Positions 35,109 through 45,249 are shown, counted from the first letter of the stretch. The stretch is DNA of 64,000 bases from Pyrinomonadaceae bacterium (GCA_014380365.1 JACMJZ010000001.1:1-64000); one strand, 5' to 3'. The notes: generated by a model not told the origin, from the sequence alone. Made by a program: numbers and translations.

Positions 35109-35657
35109 TCATGGCGCCGGTTCTGAAGTGGGATTATCTACGGCACCTTGGCTAATTGGTCCTTGAGTAGCGACGTGCGTAACTAGCGAGTCTAAGAACT
35201 GATCCATGTAAAGCTCGGCTTCTTCCGCGAGCCTTAGGGTTAATTGTTGAATTGCACGACGAGTCCGGTGAGCGGTGAGATAACTAATCTTTCGAGCAAC
35301 GTCAATTATGTCGGTTTCCATAGTGCTCAGCACTCGGCGTTGGCCATAACCCTTTATAAAGTTACTAAAGTACGCTACTGCATTTGTTGTGCTCGGCAGC
35401 TTCGCTTTTTCGCCCTCAAGCTCTGTAGCCTTTCCTATGAAATCATCGACCGTTTCATTGAAATCGGTTTGCGGTCGTCCACTCAATTGATAAGCAAGTA
35501 ACGGGTCGATCTTGGCGAGGTGATTTACGGATTCCTGATAACGCTCTTTTATTCTCTCAGGCGCAGCGAGCTTCATTTCCTTCAGAAGACTGATTAGAGG
35601 TGCTAGTGAGATGTCAAACATTGCATTCACCTGGTCTTGTTGTGCACCACGCCTCAA
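35109..35657 (-). CDS. Unrecognised helical protein, likely C-terminal part of a split gene
   Basis: The frame gives 182 residues from TTG 35657, or 170 from ATG 35621 (MFDISLAPLISLLKEM). It is rich in amphipathic helices and has no motif I know. The TTG overlaps the TGA of the preceding frame as ATTGA. The two frames may be translationally coupled, or may be one gene broken by a frameshift. The join looks natural: the preceding product ends with SLSTSFSKPY and this one continues as a helical domain of the same style. Together they would make a protein with one N-terminal membrane anchor and a cytoplasmic helical domain. Confidence 0.5.
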   Translation of the reverse strand: MRRGAQQDQVNAMFDISLAPLISLLKEMKLAAPERIKERYQESVNHLAKIDPLLAYQLSGRPQTDFNETVDDFIGKATELEGEKAKLPSTTNAVAYFSNFIKGYGQRRVLSTMETDIIDVARKISYLTAHRTRRAIQQLTLRLAEEAELYMDQFLDSLVTHVATQGPISQGAVDNPTSEPAP

Positions 35658-35884
35658 TAGGGCTTGCTGAAACTTGTCGACAAGGATTGGAGAGTTTCAA
35701 CATCTGCTCGCTTCAGCTCGACCCACAGATCCAACTGGTTGAATAGGACTTGCTTTAGAACTCGCTTGTCTTCCTGCGTGGCCCGCAAATAATCACCAAG
35801 CTGGCTCATTAAGAAACCAAGGACGATGCCACCGAAAGCGGTCAGCAAGGCAATGTTGGTTTGACTAAGCATCATGTTCGTCAA
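35654..35884 (-). CDS. Small membrane-anchored protein, likely N-terminal part of a split gene
   Basis: The 76-residue product begins with a membrane helix (IALLTAFGGIVLGFLMSQL, residues 11-29) followed by a charged helix (YLRATQEDKRVLKQVLFNQLDLWVELKRADVE). Membrane-anchored proteins of this style usually continue for 100-250 residues, which supports a frameshift or a TGA/TTG coupling at 35654-35657. It lies in the gene group upstream of the DUF4238-like gene. Confidence 0.5.
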   Translation of the reverse strand: MTNMMLSQTNIALLTAFGGIVLGFLMSQLGDYLRATQEDKRVLKQVLFNQLDLWVELKRADVETLQSLSTSFSKPY

Positions 35885-35900
35885 GGGTAGAGATTGCTAA

Positions 35901-35990
35901 CTGGGGTCAGCCCTTTGTTTTCTCGATTCTCAAGACAAATGACTCTTACTATATACGAGTGCGAATCGCAGAATCGGAGGCCTGACCCCC
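35901..35990. repeat. Inverted GGGGTCAG repeat between defence-block genes
   Basis: GGGGTCAG (35902-35909) and CTGACCCC (35982-35989) face each other across about 70 bases; the right end extends to GGCCTGACCCCC. This GGGGTCAGGCC word is a recurring end of short palindromic intergenic elements in many bacteria. It separates the split membrane gene from the 798-residue gene. Confidence 0.55.
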
Positions 35991-36040
35991 GATTTACATT
36001 TTATCTTTTACGTAAGCAGACTTGAATAGATTGGCAGCTG

Positions 36041-38437
36041 CTAGGATGATGGCAAGTCGGCGACGAGCACTTCCATTCTTTCATCGTAAGTCCAAGGATC
36101 ATGCATCACGACGAAACCTTGAATGATGGGTTGTTCGTCAACAATCGTAAGGAATCCCACCCAACTGTCGGCTTGGATTTGATATTTCTTCATCAAGCAA
36201 TAACTTCTAAGCTTGTGCATTGCCTCAGCCGACTTCGAAGGCACCGTGACGAAAAGCGTGACTCCAGCTTTGTCTTCAGTCGTTGCCATCGTGAAATCGT
36301 GAATTCCACGATTGAGGCGTGCCCGCTTTCGTATTTCCCCCATTCCCTTAACGATCTGTTCTCGCCCTTCGTCGTCCCAATTCAGCAACCGAATTATTGC
36401 CTCCGAGTGACCATCAGGTTCCTTGTGCGCATCAAGTTCCAGAATCATTCGCCGCAACAGCTCAGGCATCGGCTGAACAGGTTTCTTAGTTGGCTTAGTC
36501 CGAACGCCTTCCTTATGGAAATAATATGCGTCAAAATCGGCCGAAAATGAGCCGTCAAACATGACGAGATCTGCCTCATCGAATCTTCTATCTTTCTCAA
36601 AGTACAGCCCCCGCGAAAGGTATAGACCGAACCAATCGAGTTCGTCACCGGCGTAGAATTTCTTAAATTCATTTATCCGTAAACGTCGCGTTAGATAGTG
36701 AATAAACTGGGTGGGGAATTCATTCATCTCAGCAATCACGCGAAGATTGTCAAGAGAGACGGCCCAAGGCAAATCCTCTTCCTGTAAGAGCCCAGCGCTC
36801 ACAACTTCGTGCAAGGCGGCGTTGTATGTGTCTAACGGCTCAAGCGTCGTGGCTATAAGAAAAATTCTGACGAATCGATTCTTCTCGAAGGGAACCTCGG
36901 AGCCGTCAGCTGCAAAAAACTTTGGGTGGTCTGTTCCTTCAATATAATCGCGAGCCCGTAACGCCTGCTTGTGCGCTTTACCAAGCAACTCCTTGATGTT
37001 GCTCTTGATTCGCTCACGACCTCCACGCCGTGCAGAAGCTGTTAGAGCGCCAGCTTTCGACTCAACCAATAGAAGCGTGTGGTCAAACTGAACCATGCCA
37101 TCTAGCTCTACCGTCTTTTGCTCGCCATTTTCAACGACTGAATACTTGAGATTCCGGTACACCTCGTCAGTCCGTAGTGCGACGCCAAGTAGCCTGACGC
37201 TTTCAGCTTCCAGGTAATCAGATCGACGCTTTTCATACTTCCGCCATGCTTTCGCCGCGGATGAGGTGCTTTTGTTCAACTCAGCTTCAAGTCGATGTTG
37301 AAGTGCCCAAATCATGCTGCCGGGAACCGGATATAGGAATTGGCCGTCATGGTAAACCAAAGGATGCACGCGAAGTGGATGCGTGGGGGAGATCAAGAAG
37401 AAGTCGGAGGGCACTGAACCAAATTGAATTGCAAAAAATGATAGAACTGCGATCACGCGGTCAAGCGGCAGTTGGGTTTCTGCAGCTATTTCGTTCGCGT
37501 CGAAGGCCAGGCACGTGCTGCCGATAAAAGTCATTACCCAACCAATCATCATCGCTTTGATCTGGGCGGCAGCCTTTGATGGAGGAAGTTTACTCAGTTC
37601 TACAACCATTTCACTCAAGTCTGAGGCAGGTGCTTTGGATCTTCGGGCAGCACGAACTTCCGATTTCAGTTTACTGATCGCTTCTCGACCTTCCTCAAAG
37701 CGAGCTAGTATTTTGCGACTTGTGATTGCCTGAATAGCGTCTTCTACAGCAAACACGTCTGTTACATTAAAGCCTAGATTTTCAACCATCCATTCGCCAG
37801 ACGGCTCGAACAACCCTGCCAAGGTTTCTCGTTGGTGATGTTCATATCCGGGTGAACGAACACTAAGCTCATGCGTCATCGTGCGGTATCGCAACGAATC
37901 AAGTGTATCCCGCTCTTCGCCAACGAGTGTGGATCGTCTATCCGAACCGTAGTAGAGACCGGTCGTAAGATGGATCGCTCGTGCTGTTTTGTCGATTTCT
38001 TCGAGAGGCACTTGACCGATCGGCAGCAGCGAGCCGTCGTTGAATGGGTGTTTTAAATACAGGAGCGTTGCATACTCAACAATTGCAGGCAACCCGTGAT
38101 GTCCAGCAACAGTATCCTTCTCGGGATTAATGAAGAGCTGAGTCAGCGTTAGATTGCCGATCAAATCGAACGAATTGTATTGCAGCAACAGAGCTTCCAG
38201 TTTGGCTGCTTCATCTCGCAACCAATCAAACGTCTGCTGTCGCCAAATCTTGAATTTCTCGTCGTCCTCACGGGCCTCTTCCAGAGTTACAAAATTCTTT
38301 TGCTCCTCCGGTATCTCGGGTTGCTCCGCCGCAATAGACGCTATAACTGACTGGACATCAACAATTGAGATACCAGGGTTGCCTTGCGCCTTTTTCTTGC
38401 GGGATTTCTTTTTCACGTTACTTCGAATCAGGGTCAC
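36041..38437 (-). CDS. Large protein with a PD-(D/E)xK nuclease-like motif
   Basis: The 798-residue protein is not one I can name. Residues 1-400 are mixed helical, with a lysine-rich start (KKKSRKKK). Between 408 and 462 lies a restriction-endonuclease-like core: Glu410/Glu412 in an early helix, ELD with Asp446, and LLLVESKAG with Glu459 and Lys461. This is the ExD...ExK arrangement of NERD and Mrr-like nucleases. The C-terminal 300 residues are helical, with no membrane segment. It is transcribed away from the giant STAND NTPase gene, with only 121 bases between their starts, so the two may share control. A DNA-cutting role in defence is inferred from motif and context only. Confidence 0.65.
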   Translation of the reverse strand: MTLIRSNVKKKSRKKKAQGNPGISIVDVQSVIASIAAEQPEIPEEQKNFVTLEEAREDDEKFKIWRQQTFDWLRDEAAKLEALLLQYNSFDLIGNLTLTQLFINPEKDTVAGHHGLPAIVEYATLLYLKHPFNDGSLLPIGQVPLEEIDKTARAIHLTTGLYYGSDRRSTLVGEERDTLDSLRYRTMTHELSVRSPGYEHHQRETLAGLFEPSGEWMVENLGFNVTDVFAVEDAIQAITSRKILARFEEGREAISKLKSEVRAARRSKAPASDLSEMVVELSKLPPSKAAAQIKAMMIGWVMTFIGSTCLAFDANEIAAETQLPLDRVIAVLSFFAIQFGSVPSDFFLISPTHPLRVHPLVYHDGQFLYPVPGSMIWALQHRLEAELNKSTSSAAKAWRKYEKRRSDYLEAESVRLLGVALRTDEVYRNLKYSVVENGEQKTVELDGMVQFDHTLLLVESKAGALTASARRGGRERIKSNIKELLGKAHKQALRARDYIEGTDHPKFFAADGSEVPFEKNRFVRIFLIATTLEPLDTYNAALHEVVSAGLLQEEDLPWAVSLDNLRVIAEMNEFPTQFIHYLTRRLRINEFKKFYAGDELDWFGLYLSRGLYFEKDRRFDEADLVMFDGSFSADFDAYYFHKEGVRTKPTKKPVQPMPELLRRMILELDAHKEPDGHSEAIIRLLNWDDEGREQIVKGMGEIRKRARLNRGIHDFTMATTEDKAGVTLFVTVPSKSAEAMHKLRSYCLMKKYQIQADSWVGFLTIVDEQPIIQGFVVMHDPWTYDERMEVLVADLPSS

Positions 38438-38460
38438 AGTTGCGACATGCGATTTTCTGC

Positions 38461-38480
38461 CTCGCGACTCGTCTCGCGAC
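38461..38480. promoter_or_regulatory. Two CTCGCGAC repeats in the divergent promoter region
   Basis: CTCGCGAC occurs at 38461-38468 and again at 38473-38480, each containing the palindrome TCGCGA. The 12-base spacing places them on nearly the same DNA face. They lie between the nuclease-like gene and the STAND NTPase gene and could bind a shared regulator. Confidence 0.4.
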
Positions 38481-38558
38481 TGTTGTATTGTCTAATAACC
38501 TCGGATCCAACGCTAGAATAGCCGAATCGGGATCGTGTCCCGGTTTGCTTCTCGTTTC

Positions 38559-41500
38559 ATGAAAAACAATCGTTTGCGAATCGACACCGTAAGAGCTTCT
38601 CGAGACGGCCACGAGTTCCATGAGGCTTGGGCATCGCGAAAGGCGCTTCAGCTTGTTATGCCCACCGATGAGCTCGTGGGAATTGCTGTCGAAGGACTCG
38701 CGCCCGCCGACCAAAGCAAGGCCTCCTCAGAAACGGTTGAGATCGCTGATCTTGTTTTGTACTACGGAGCCGCGCCGAGATTTGAGTGGGCCAACACAGT
38801 TGTAATTGTGCAAGCAAAATACTCTATAAGTTTGGAGAGCGTCCCGTTCCGCGCGAGCGATGGTAAGAAGACGATTCGCAAATTCGCGGCAGCTTTTAGA
38901 AGTTACAAGAAAACACATGGCGCGAAAGCAGTTGAGAAGAAACTTGCGTTCGAGCTCATTACGAACAGGCCCATATACGACCAATTTACCAAAGCAATCG
39001 ATGGTATCGCGACTGGAATTCCGTTGAAAGGAGATGCAAAAAGACAAGCTGCTCAGTTCACATCCGCAAGCGGAATAAAGGGCAAGGAGCTTACTCAGTT
39101 TGCAACCAAGCTCAGGGTTACGGGTCTAAGTGGGACGTTAAAGCAAAACAAGCAATACCTGTCTCGTGTCCTGGCAGATTGGTCGGTCGCGCCCGACGCT
39201 ATGGCGCGGGCCAGGTTAGGAAACATGAGGCAAATGCTTCGCGATAAGGCAGGTTTGGCAGGTCAAGGGCAAAACGTCATAACTCGCACAGACGTACTCG
39301 ACGCCTTAGAGCTGCAGGGGCCAGAAGACCTCTTTCCTTGCCCAGCTAGCTTTCCCGATGTCGGCAAGATTGTTCAGCGCGAGCAACTGTCGTCGATTGT
39401 TAGTAAAATCCCGCAGCTGAGCAAGCCACTATTGATTCACGCTGATGGTGGCGCAGGTAAGACTGTTTTTCTCCAAAGCGTTGCGAAGGTTCTTAGTGAA
39501 ACTCATGAAACAGTTCTCTTCGACTGTTTTGGCGGCGGGGCGTATCGCGCACCGGAAGATGGAAGGCATCTGCCAAAGCGTGGTCTGATCCACATTATCA
39601 ATAATCTCGCGCATGATGGACTTTGCGACCCGCTTCTTCCAATCAATGAAAACGTGGAAGATCTCTTCAAAGCTTTTCGCACGCGTCTCACCCAAGCCGT
39701 GGCGACCCTGCGAAGGGGATCGCCTGACAAGCAAATCCTTCTATTCATTGATGCTATAGACAATGCTGCGGAGCACGCTAAGGACAAGGCAGAGTTGGCT
39801 TTTCCAACCCTCTTGCTTGAAAGCTTCTACCACAGCGGAGGGATTCCGGGCGTTCAGCTCATTTTGAGTTGTCGAACATACCGCCGTGCTGTTTCGCGAG
39901 GTACGCTTCCGGCCGAAGCATGCGAAGAATTACTTCTGAATCCTTTTAGCCCGCGTGAAGCGAAGAAGTATCTGCGCGATCGCATTCCAACAGTAACCGA
40001 CCTCGAAATCCACGTCGCGTTTTCCCGCTCTGAAGGTAATCCCCGGATACTCGAACACCTTGCCCTTAGCGACAGAGGATTGCTTGACCCCTCCCAAATA
40101 GCCAACGTAATAAAACTCGACGATCTCTTAAAGGAGCGCATTAGCCAGGCCCTTGCCGAAGCTCTAAAAAGAGGCTATGAGCAAGACGAACTCAATGCAT
40201 TCCTAGCCGGCTTATCTGTCTTGCCGCCGCCCGTTCCGCTCGAGGAATATGCGGATGCTCACGATCTCGATGTCAGCGTGATAAGAAGCTTCGCCGCGGA
40301 TCTGGCTCCTCTCCTGGAGCAAACTAGATTTGGGTTAATGTTTCGCGATGAACCTACCGAAACCCTCGTTCGGGAAGATTACGCTGCCAGGGAGGATACG
40401 TTGCGCCTTCTTGCCGATAATCTCTTCAAGAAACAAGCAACATCTGTATACGCAGCTAGCGCCCTTCCAGGTTTACTTCAGAAGCTCGACGACGCGAAGC
40501 TGCTATTCGAACTAGCATTCGATGAGCGCTTCCCTGCAGCAATAACAAGTACCGTCGGCAAGCAAAACATTCGATACGCACGTTTGAAGGCTGCCATTCG
40601 GCACGCTGCAAGAAAGGCGGATTATGATCGCCTTGTTCACCTTCTGGTAGAGCTTTCTACCATCGCTGCCGTCAACGAACGTGGTACGGATTATGTGCTC
40701 GATAATCCTGACCTGGTCATTGCATCGCACGATGTCGATGCGACTAGACGGCTTTTTGAAACGCGCACTGGGTGGCCTGGAACACGTTACGCGCGAATGA
40801 CCATCGCGAGTGTTTTGGCTGGCGATCTAAGCGACGCTTACCGGTACGTCGTACATGCAGATGAGTGGATACATCACTTCTATGCTCAGAGCGAGGATTA
40901 CCGCATTGACAGAGGAGGACCGGAAAAACTCGATCTGGCATCAGTGCCCTTATGTCTGGTCGCCCAAGATCGAGGCCTACTTGCAGCACAATCGATGAAG
41001 TACTGGAGGGACTGGTCCGCATACGAGATTTCTGAGCACCTCTTCACGCTACTTGAGCAGGCAGAACAAATGGGGGCAGTTTCGGGCGCCAACATCCGGC
41101 GCTTTTTGGATTCGCTTAGCTCACAACTGGGCGTTCTTGCAGGGGCTCTCTCTTTTTTGCATCTCGACAAGGCTGCATCTCGACGCTTGGTCCAAAAGCT
41201 CTCCAAATCCTGTGAGGACAAAAGAACGGTTGAAACCAGCCAACAATTCTACAGCGAGAGAGATTATCTCATTGAAGATGGTCTTCTGAAGGCTGCTGCA
41301 ATTGCTGTTGGACTGAAAATGCATAACGAGGCGCATGTAATTGCTGAAGCGATTTCCATCCAACGGCCTAATCTTTGGTCGTTTAACGACCGATTGTCGA
41401 ATAAGGATGCATTTCGCTTCATAACTTTCACAGCAATAACCGTCGCAGCGGATAACCGAAACATAAACGAGCACATGCTGCTACCGTCAGAGCTGGTTGA

Positions 41501-44500
41501 AGTAGGTGCGCGGGTGGCTGATGGCGTTCAAGGCGATGCCTTTCGAAAGGCTGTAAAGGCTGAATTGGAAAAACCCGCGAACAAAGAGGAAATACTGCTA
41601 GACGAGAAGAAGCCACGAATGAGTTACGACACGCGAAGAGCAGCGGAAAGATTTATCGACGACCGCCTTGCGCCACTACTGGACATGGCACAAGCGCTTT
41701 CAGCGATACTTGCTTCGCGAATAGGGAAAGCCGATGAGTCTTTCCTCAATCTCGTTGAGCTGTGGACGAAATATAAAATCAAGTCCGAACGTTACTCGGA
41801 AGCTCGCGAACGAGATCTATTTTTCGATCTCCTTGGTCGACAGTTATTAACCTTTTCCGTTTGGGCCCGTAACGATCTTAACTCGCGGTCGGTTAAGACT
41901 TTCGTTTCGCGTTTGATCGATGACAGGTTTGTACCCGTCTCAGCACTTCTTCAGCTGATTCCTGTTCTGTCGAAACGGGTGGATCTTCAGGAGTTGGCAG
42001 GAAGGCTCGCGAAGAGTGTGAAGGCAATGATTGAGGCAGAGGATGACGTAAGCCAGCGCGCCTCTCTCTTCGCACGGTTATCTAGAGCGACTATGCCAGC
42101 AAGCATCGAAGAGACGGCTTCGTATTTCCGTCTTGGCCTTGAACAGATGGATGCCATAGGCTCAGGCGACTATCAGTTCACGAGTGAACTGTTGGAATTC
42201 GCAGCAGGACTACGCGGCGACGAGCTTGAAGAAGTTGACTTTCACACCTTATCGAATATTTGCGAACTCAACATTTACGATCAAGATAAGTTTCCTTGGC
42301 TTGATTTCGGAAGGGCGTTCGCGCGGATATCCGGACAAAAGTCACTCGCGAAGCTAGCACGATGGGATGACAGGGAGAAGTGTTCTTTAAACTACACATT
42401 GCTCCCTTACCTTAATGCGCTGCTGGAGCAGGACAAGATTGATCCCTCAATTGCCTTAGGTCTGCTTCGCGTCTGTCTTCCTGCTGAGTTGTATGTTTGC
42501 GGCACAGAGCAATTGGCAGAACTGATCGCGAAAAAACAGTATCCGAACACCGAGGCCCTGTTGACCGAAGTAATTTTCCAGTTCGAACAAAATCACCCCG
42601 GCGTCTTCATGCCCGGCACTCTTGAGACACTTCGCACCCTAGCGGAACGTGAGCTAGGGAAAGATGCTGAACTAACGACCTATCTCTCGACAGCAGCGCC
42701 GAAATTCAAAGAGCTGCGCGATGAAAACAACGAGAACCGAAACTATCGGAGGCCTGAGTATTCGTCATCCGCTACGACATCAGCTGATGAGATGAAGGAG
42801 AATCGGCGCGCTTTTGAGAAGCTTGTCAATGAAACGGATCCCTCCGACGAGGCGTCCCTCTCACGAGCGATTGATGTGCTCAATGTTTCGCCGAACAGTT
42901 TCAGTTCGACGGGCGAGTTGTTTGACGAGTTACACAGAAAGCTTAAGTATTCCGACAGACCCCAGTATGTCAGAACAGTCGCGCGTCTTGAAGCCCTCGG
43001 AATCTATGCAAAACTCGATGAACTCAAGCGGTGCAAAGCCGAATGGGGGGCATCCTCGTCGGCAGTAGAAGAAGCGTTTCTCAACATCGGCGTTCCATTA
43101 ATCCAAATCCATGCAGATGACCTCGTTCACCATGATTATCTATCTAACCCCACATTGAACGATATATCCGAACTCAGCGGAATTTCGCCTAATGAATTAG
43201 TGCTCTCATTGATCCTTGTATTCGCGGAACCAGATTCTCATTTGCCCGCGTCAGTCTGGATGAGCCTGGCGACGATCGTCTGTCAAAAGGCAACACAAGG
43301 GGAAGGCCAAGTCGCACTCAAAAGACTGCTTGGCAGCAATGCCGCAAAGCTGAGTTCAACCGTAGTGGATGGCGTTTGGAAACAGGGGCTATATCCGAAG
43401 GCTAACGAAACGGAAATTGCAGCGGGGCTGGTTTGGCGAAGTCTTGGCTCGCCTTATGCTGCACAGCGTTGGATGGCTGCTCATAGTGTTCGATGCTTCG
43501 CACGTTTCCAAAGGTGGGACGTGATCGACGCTCTAATGCAAAGGTTTTTCTCCACGGATGCACATCCGTTTCAGGCAGCTGAACTCCCCTTCTATTTCCT
43601 GCATGCACGGTTATGGCTCCTGATTGCGACTGCTCGAATGGCGATCGATTACCCGACCGAAGTAGCGCAGTATGCCGGCACGCTGAAAGGAATTGCCTTC
43701 GATCAGAGTTCGCCGCATGTATTGATGCGTGACTTCGCTGCGCGCGCTCTTCTCACTTGTGCGGATTGTGGAACTATTACCTTGTCGGCGGCTGATGTCC
43801 AACGATTAAGGAGAATTAACACGTCAACGTTTCCCATGAGAACGACAAGAACCTACGTGAATGATTCGTTTTACGAAAGCCGCCCGGCGTCGATGCCGGA
43901 GCCTGAGCTGGAATTCAGTTTGGACTATGAGTTCGATAAGAATGATGTCACTGAGGTAAGCGGCATGTTTGGCCGATCTCGATGGGAAACGAGAGATGCG
44001 ATCACTGCGTGGGTTCGAAATTATGATGCGAATATAGAGAGTATGCGCGAAACCGGTGGGCGGTCTGTCCGTGAACGAGACCGTTATGGAATGACGACTC
44101 GATATCACACATACGGTCAGCAATTGGGATGGCATGCGCTCCACGTCGTCGCCGGCGAGTTCTTGGCTAAGTATCGAATTGTTCGCAGATCCTATGATCC
44201 TGGTAATCCGTGGGACGAGTGGATACAAGGTGAATCCATCACAAGAAGAGACGGACTATGGCTTGCGGATGGTGTGGACCTACCGCCTGTGGATGCTCAA
44301 TTGAACCTTTATGAGCAGGGAGAGCAGGGCCGTGTCCTCACTGGCGACAAAGCAAAGCTACTCTCTCTTCTCAAGATCGACTCAGTAATTGGTGACGAAC
44401 TTGTGGTGGCCGGAAGCTGGCAGTCAGCGGATGAGGTCGAGATTCGAATCACGTCTGCACTTGCTCCCATACGTAAAGCGAAGGGACTTGCGAGTGAGTT

Positions 44501-45041
44501 GTCTCAGACAGATCCTTTTCGAGCTTGGTTGCCGCGATTCGAGAAACATGACGGAAGCGGTGAGTATTCCCACTCGGAGAAGGAACCTTGGAAGCCATGG
44601 GTCGTGTGGCCTTCTAGGGAAGCAAGCCTTGATAAGACTGATCCGTTAGGTATAACGGCGGCAGTACAGCGGCCTTACTTTTCGAAAAGTATAAACGCGA
44701 TCAGTTCATTAACACCACGCGATCCGTTCCAACGTGCATGGGTAGATCCGCAGGGAGTCGTTGCGGCCCGATCCGAGGCTTGGGGCCGAAATCCAAGCCG
44801 TGAGGAAGGTGATGAGATTAGTGCCGAGCGGCTGGTTTGCAGTTCTTCCTTTCTAAAAGATGTACTACTCAAGCGACGTTCGAATCTTCTGCTATTAGTA
44901 GTATTACGTCGCTATGACAAAGGTTACAGTGGCCGAGACAGTCAATATTGGCACACCACTGCGGTCGTTCGAATTAGTAAGAAGTTGGATTTCGAATTCT
45001 TTCCGGGGCTCGTTAATCAGCTTCATATAACGAAATACTGA
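38559..45041 (+). CDS. Giant STAND NTPase with N-terminal nuclease-like domain (Avs-like architecture)
   Basis: From ATG 38559 the protein has 2160 residues; GTG 38535 would add eight. Residues 10-90 look like a Cap4/DUF4297-type PD-(D/E)xK nuclease: GHEFHEAW with conserved Glu, EIADLVLYYG with Asp64, and VVIVQAKYS with Gln85-x-Lys87. A P-loop NTPase follows, with Walker A GGAGKT near 297-302 and Walker B LLFIDAIDN near 394-402. The remaining 1500 residues are helical repeats of TPR/HEAT style. Effector, STAND NTPase and long sensor is the layout of Avs antiviral proteins, which recognise phage terminase or portal and then oligomerise and cut DNA. Homology to a specific Avs type is not established. 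The setting among integrase remnants fits a defence island. Confidence 0.8.
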   Translation: MKNNRLRIDTVRASRDGHEFHEAWASRKALQLVMPTDELVGIAVEGLAPADQSKASSETVEIADLVLYYGAAPRFEWANTVVIVQAKYSISLESVPFRASDGKKTIRKFAAAFRSYKKTHGAKAVEKKLAFELITNRPIYDQFTKAIDGIATGIPLKGDAKRQAAQFTSASGIKGKELTQFATKLRVTGLSGTLKQNKQYLSRVLADWSVAPDAMARARLGNMRQMLRDKAGLAGQGQNVITRTDVLDALELQGPEDLFPCPASFPDVGKIVQREQLSSIVSKIPQLSKPLLIHADGGAGKTVFLQSVAKVLSETHETVLFDCFGGGAYRAPEDGRHLPKRGLIHIINNLAHDGLCDPLLPINENVEDLFKAFRTRLTQAVATLRRGSPDKQILLFIDAIDNAAEHAKDKAELAFPTLLLESFYHSGGIPGVQLILSCRTYRRAVSRGTLPAEACEELLLNPFSPREAKKYLRDRIPTVTDLEIHVAFSRSEGNPRILEHLALSDRGLLDPSQIANVIKLDDLLKERISQALAEALKRGYEQDELNAFLAGLSVLPPPVPLEEYADAHDLDVSVIRSFAADLAPLLEQTRFGLMFRDEPTETLVREDYAAREDTLRLLADNLFKKQATSVYAASALPGLLQKLDDAKLLFELAFDERFPAAITSTVGKQNIRYARLKAAIRHAARKADYDRLVHLLVELSTIAAVNERGTDYVLDNPDLVIASHDVDATRRLFETRTGWPGTRYARMTIASVLAGDLSDAYRYVVHADEWIHHFYAQSEDYRIDRGGPEKLDLASVPLCLVAQDRGLLAAQSMKYWRDWSAYEISEHLFTLLEQAEQMGAVSGANIRRFLDSLSSQLGVLAGALSFLHLDKAASRRLVQKLSKSCEDKRTVETSQQFYSERDYLIEDGLLKAAAIAVGLKMHNEAHVIAEAISIQRPNLWSFNDRLSNKDAFRFITFTAITVAADNRNINEHMLLPSELVEVGARVADGVQGDAFRKAVKAELEKPANKEEILLDEKKPRMSYDTRRAAERFIDDRLAPLLDMAQALSAILASRIGKADESFLNLVELWTKYKIKSERYSEARERDLFFDLLGRQLLTFSVWARNDLNSRSVKTFVSRLIDDRFVPVSALLQLIPVLSKRVDLQELAGRLAKSVKAMIEAEDDVSQRASLFARLSRATMPASIEETASYFRLGLEQMDAIGSGDYQFTSELLEFAAGLRGDELEEVDFHTLSNICELNIYDQDKFPWLDFGRAFARISGQKSLAKLARWDDREKCSLNYTLLPYLNALLEQDKIDPSIALGLLRVCLPAELYVCGTEQLAELIAKKQYPNTEALLTEVIFQFEQNHPGVFMPGTLETLRTLAERELGKDAELTTYLSTAAPKFKELRDENNENRNYRRPEYSSSATTSADEMKENRRAFEKLVNETDPSDEASLSRAIDVLNVSPNSFSSTGELFDELHRKLKYSDRPQYVRTVARLEALGIYAKLDELKRCKAEWGASSSAVEEAFLNIGVPLIQIHADDLVHHDYLSNPTLNDISELSGISPNELVLSLILVFAEPDSHLPASVWMSLATIVCQKATQGEGQVALKRLLGSNAAKLSSTVVDGVWKQGLYPKANETEIAAGLVWRSLGSPYAAQRWMAAHSVRCFARFQRWDVIDALMQRFFSTDAHPFQAAELPFYFLHARLWLLIATARMAIDYPTEVAQYAGTLKGIAFDQSSPHVLMRDFAARALLTCADCGTITLSAADVQRLRRINTSTFPMRTTRTYVNDSFYESRPASMPEPELEFSLDYEFDKNDVTEVSGMFGRSRWETRDAITAWVRNYDANIESMRETGGRSVRERDRYGMTTRYHTYGQQLGWHALHVVAGEFLAKYRIVRRSYDPGNPWDEWIQGESITRRDGLWLADGVDLPPVDAQLNLYEQGEQGRVLTGDKAKLLSLLKIDSVIGDELVVAGSWQSADEVEIRITSALAPIRKAKGLASELSQTDPFRAWLPRFEKHDGSGEYSHSEKEPWKPWVVWPSREASLDKTDPLGITAAVQRPYFSKSINAISSLTPRDPFQRAWVDPQGVVAARSEAWGRNPSREEGDEISAERLVCSSSFLKDVLLKRRSNLLLLVVLRRYDKGYSGRDSQYWHTTAVVRISKKLDFEFFPGLVNQLHITKY

Positions 45042-45249
45042 TTCGTAGGAATTGGTTCATATGGATCGATTTTGCAACCACGAGAAGTTCTGCAAGATTG
45101 AGACTCAAACTCTTCGTAGGGATGCCGATTACGCATTTCATCGCAGACAAGAAGCTCAAACGGGGAAGGAAAGCTCGAACCCCGTCACGCTATGGTCACG
45201 TGGTGAGGTATTAGCCAGTATGCAGCAAAATCGGAATGAAAAATCGAAC

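Noticed and set aside
38559-45041. Calling the STAND protein a specific Avs type
   Set aside because: Only the architecture and short motifs can be seen by eye. Type assignment needs a profile search of the NTPase and sensor regions.
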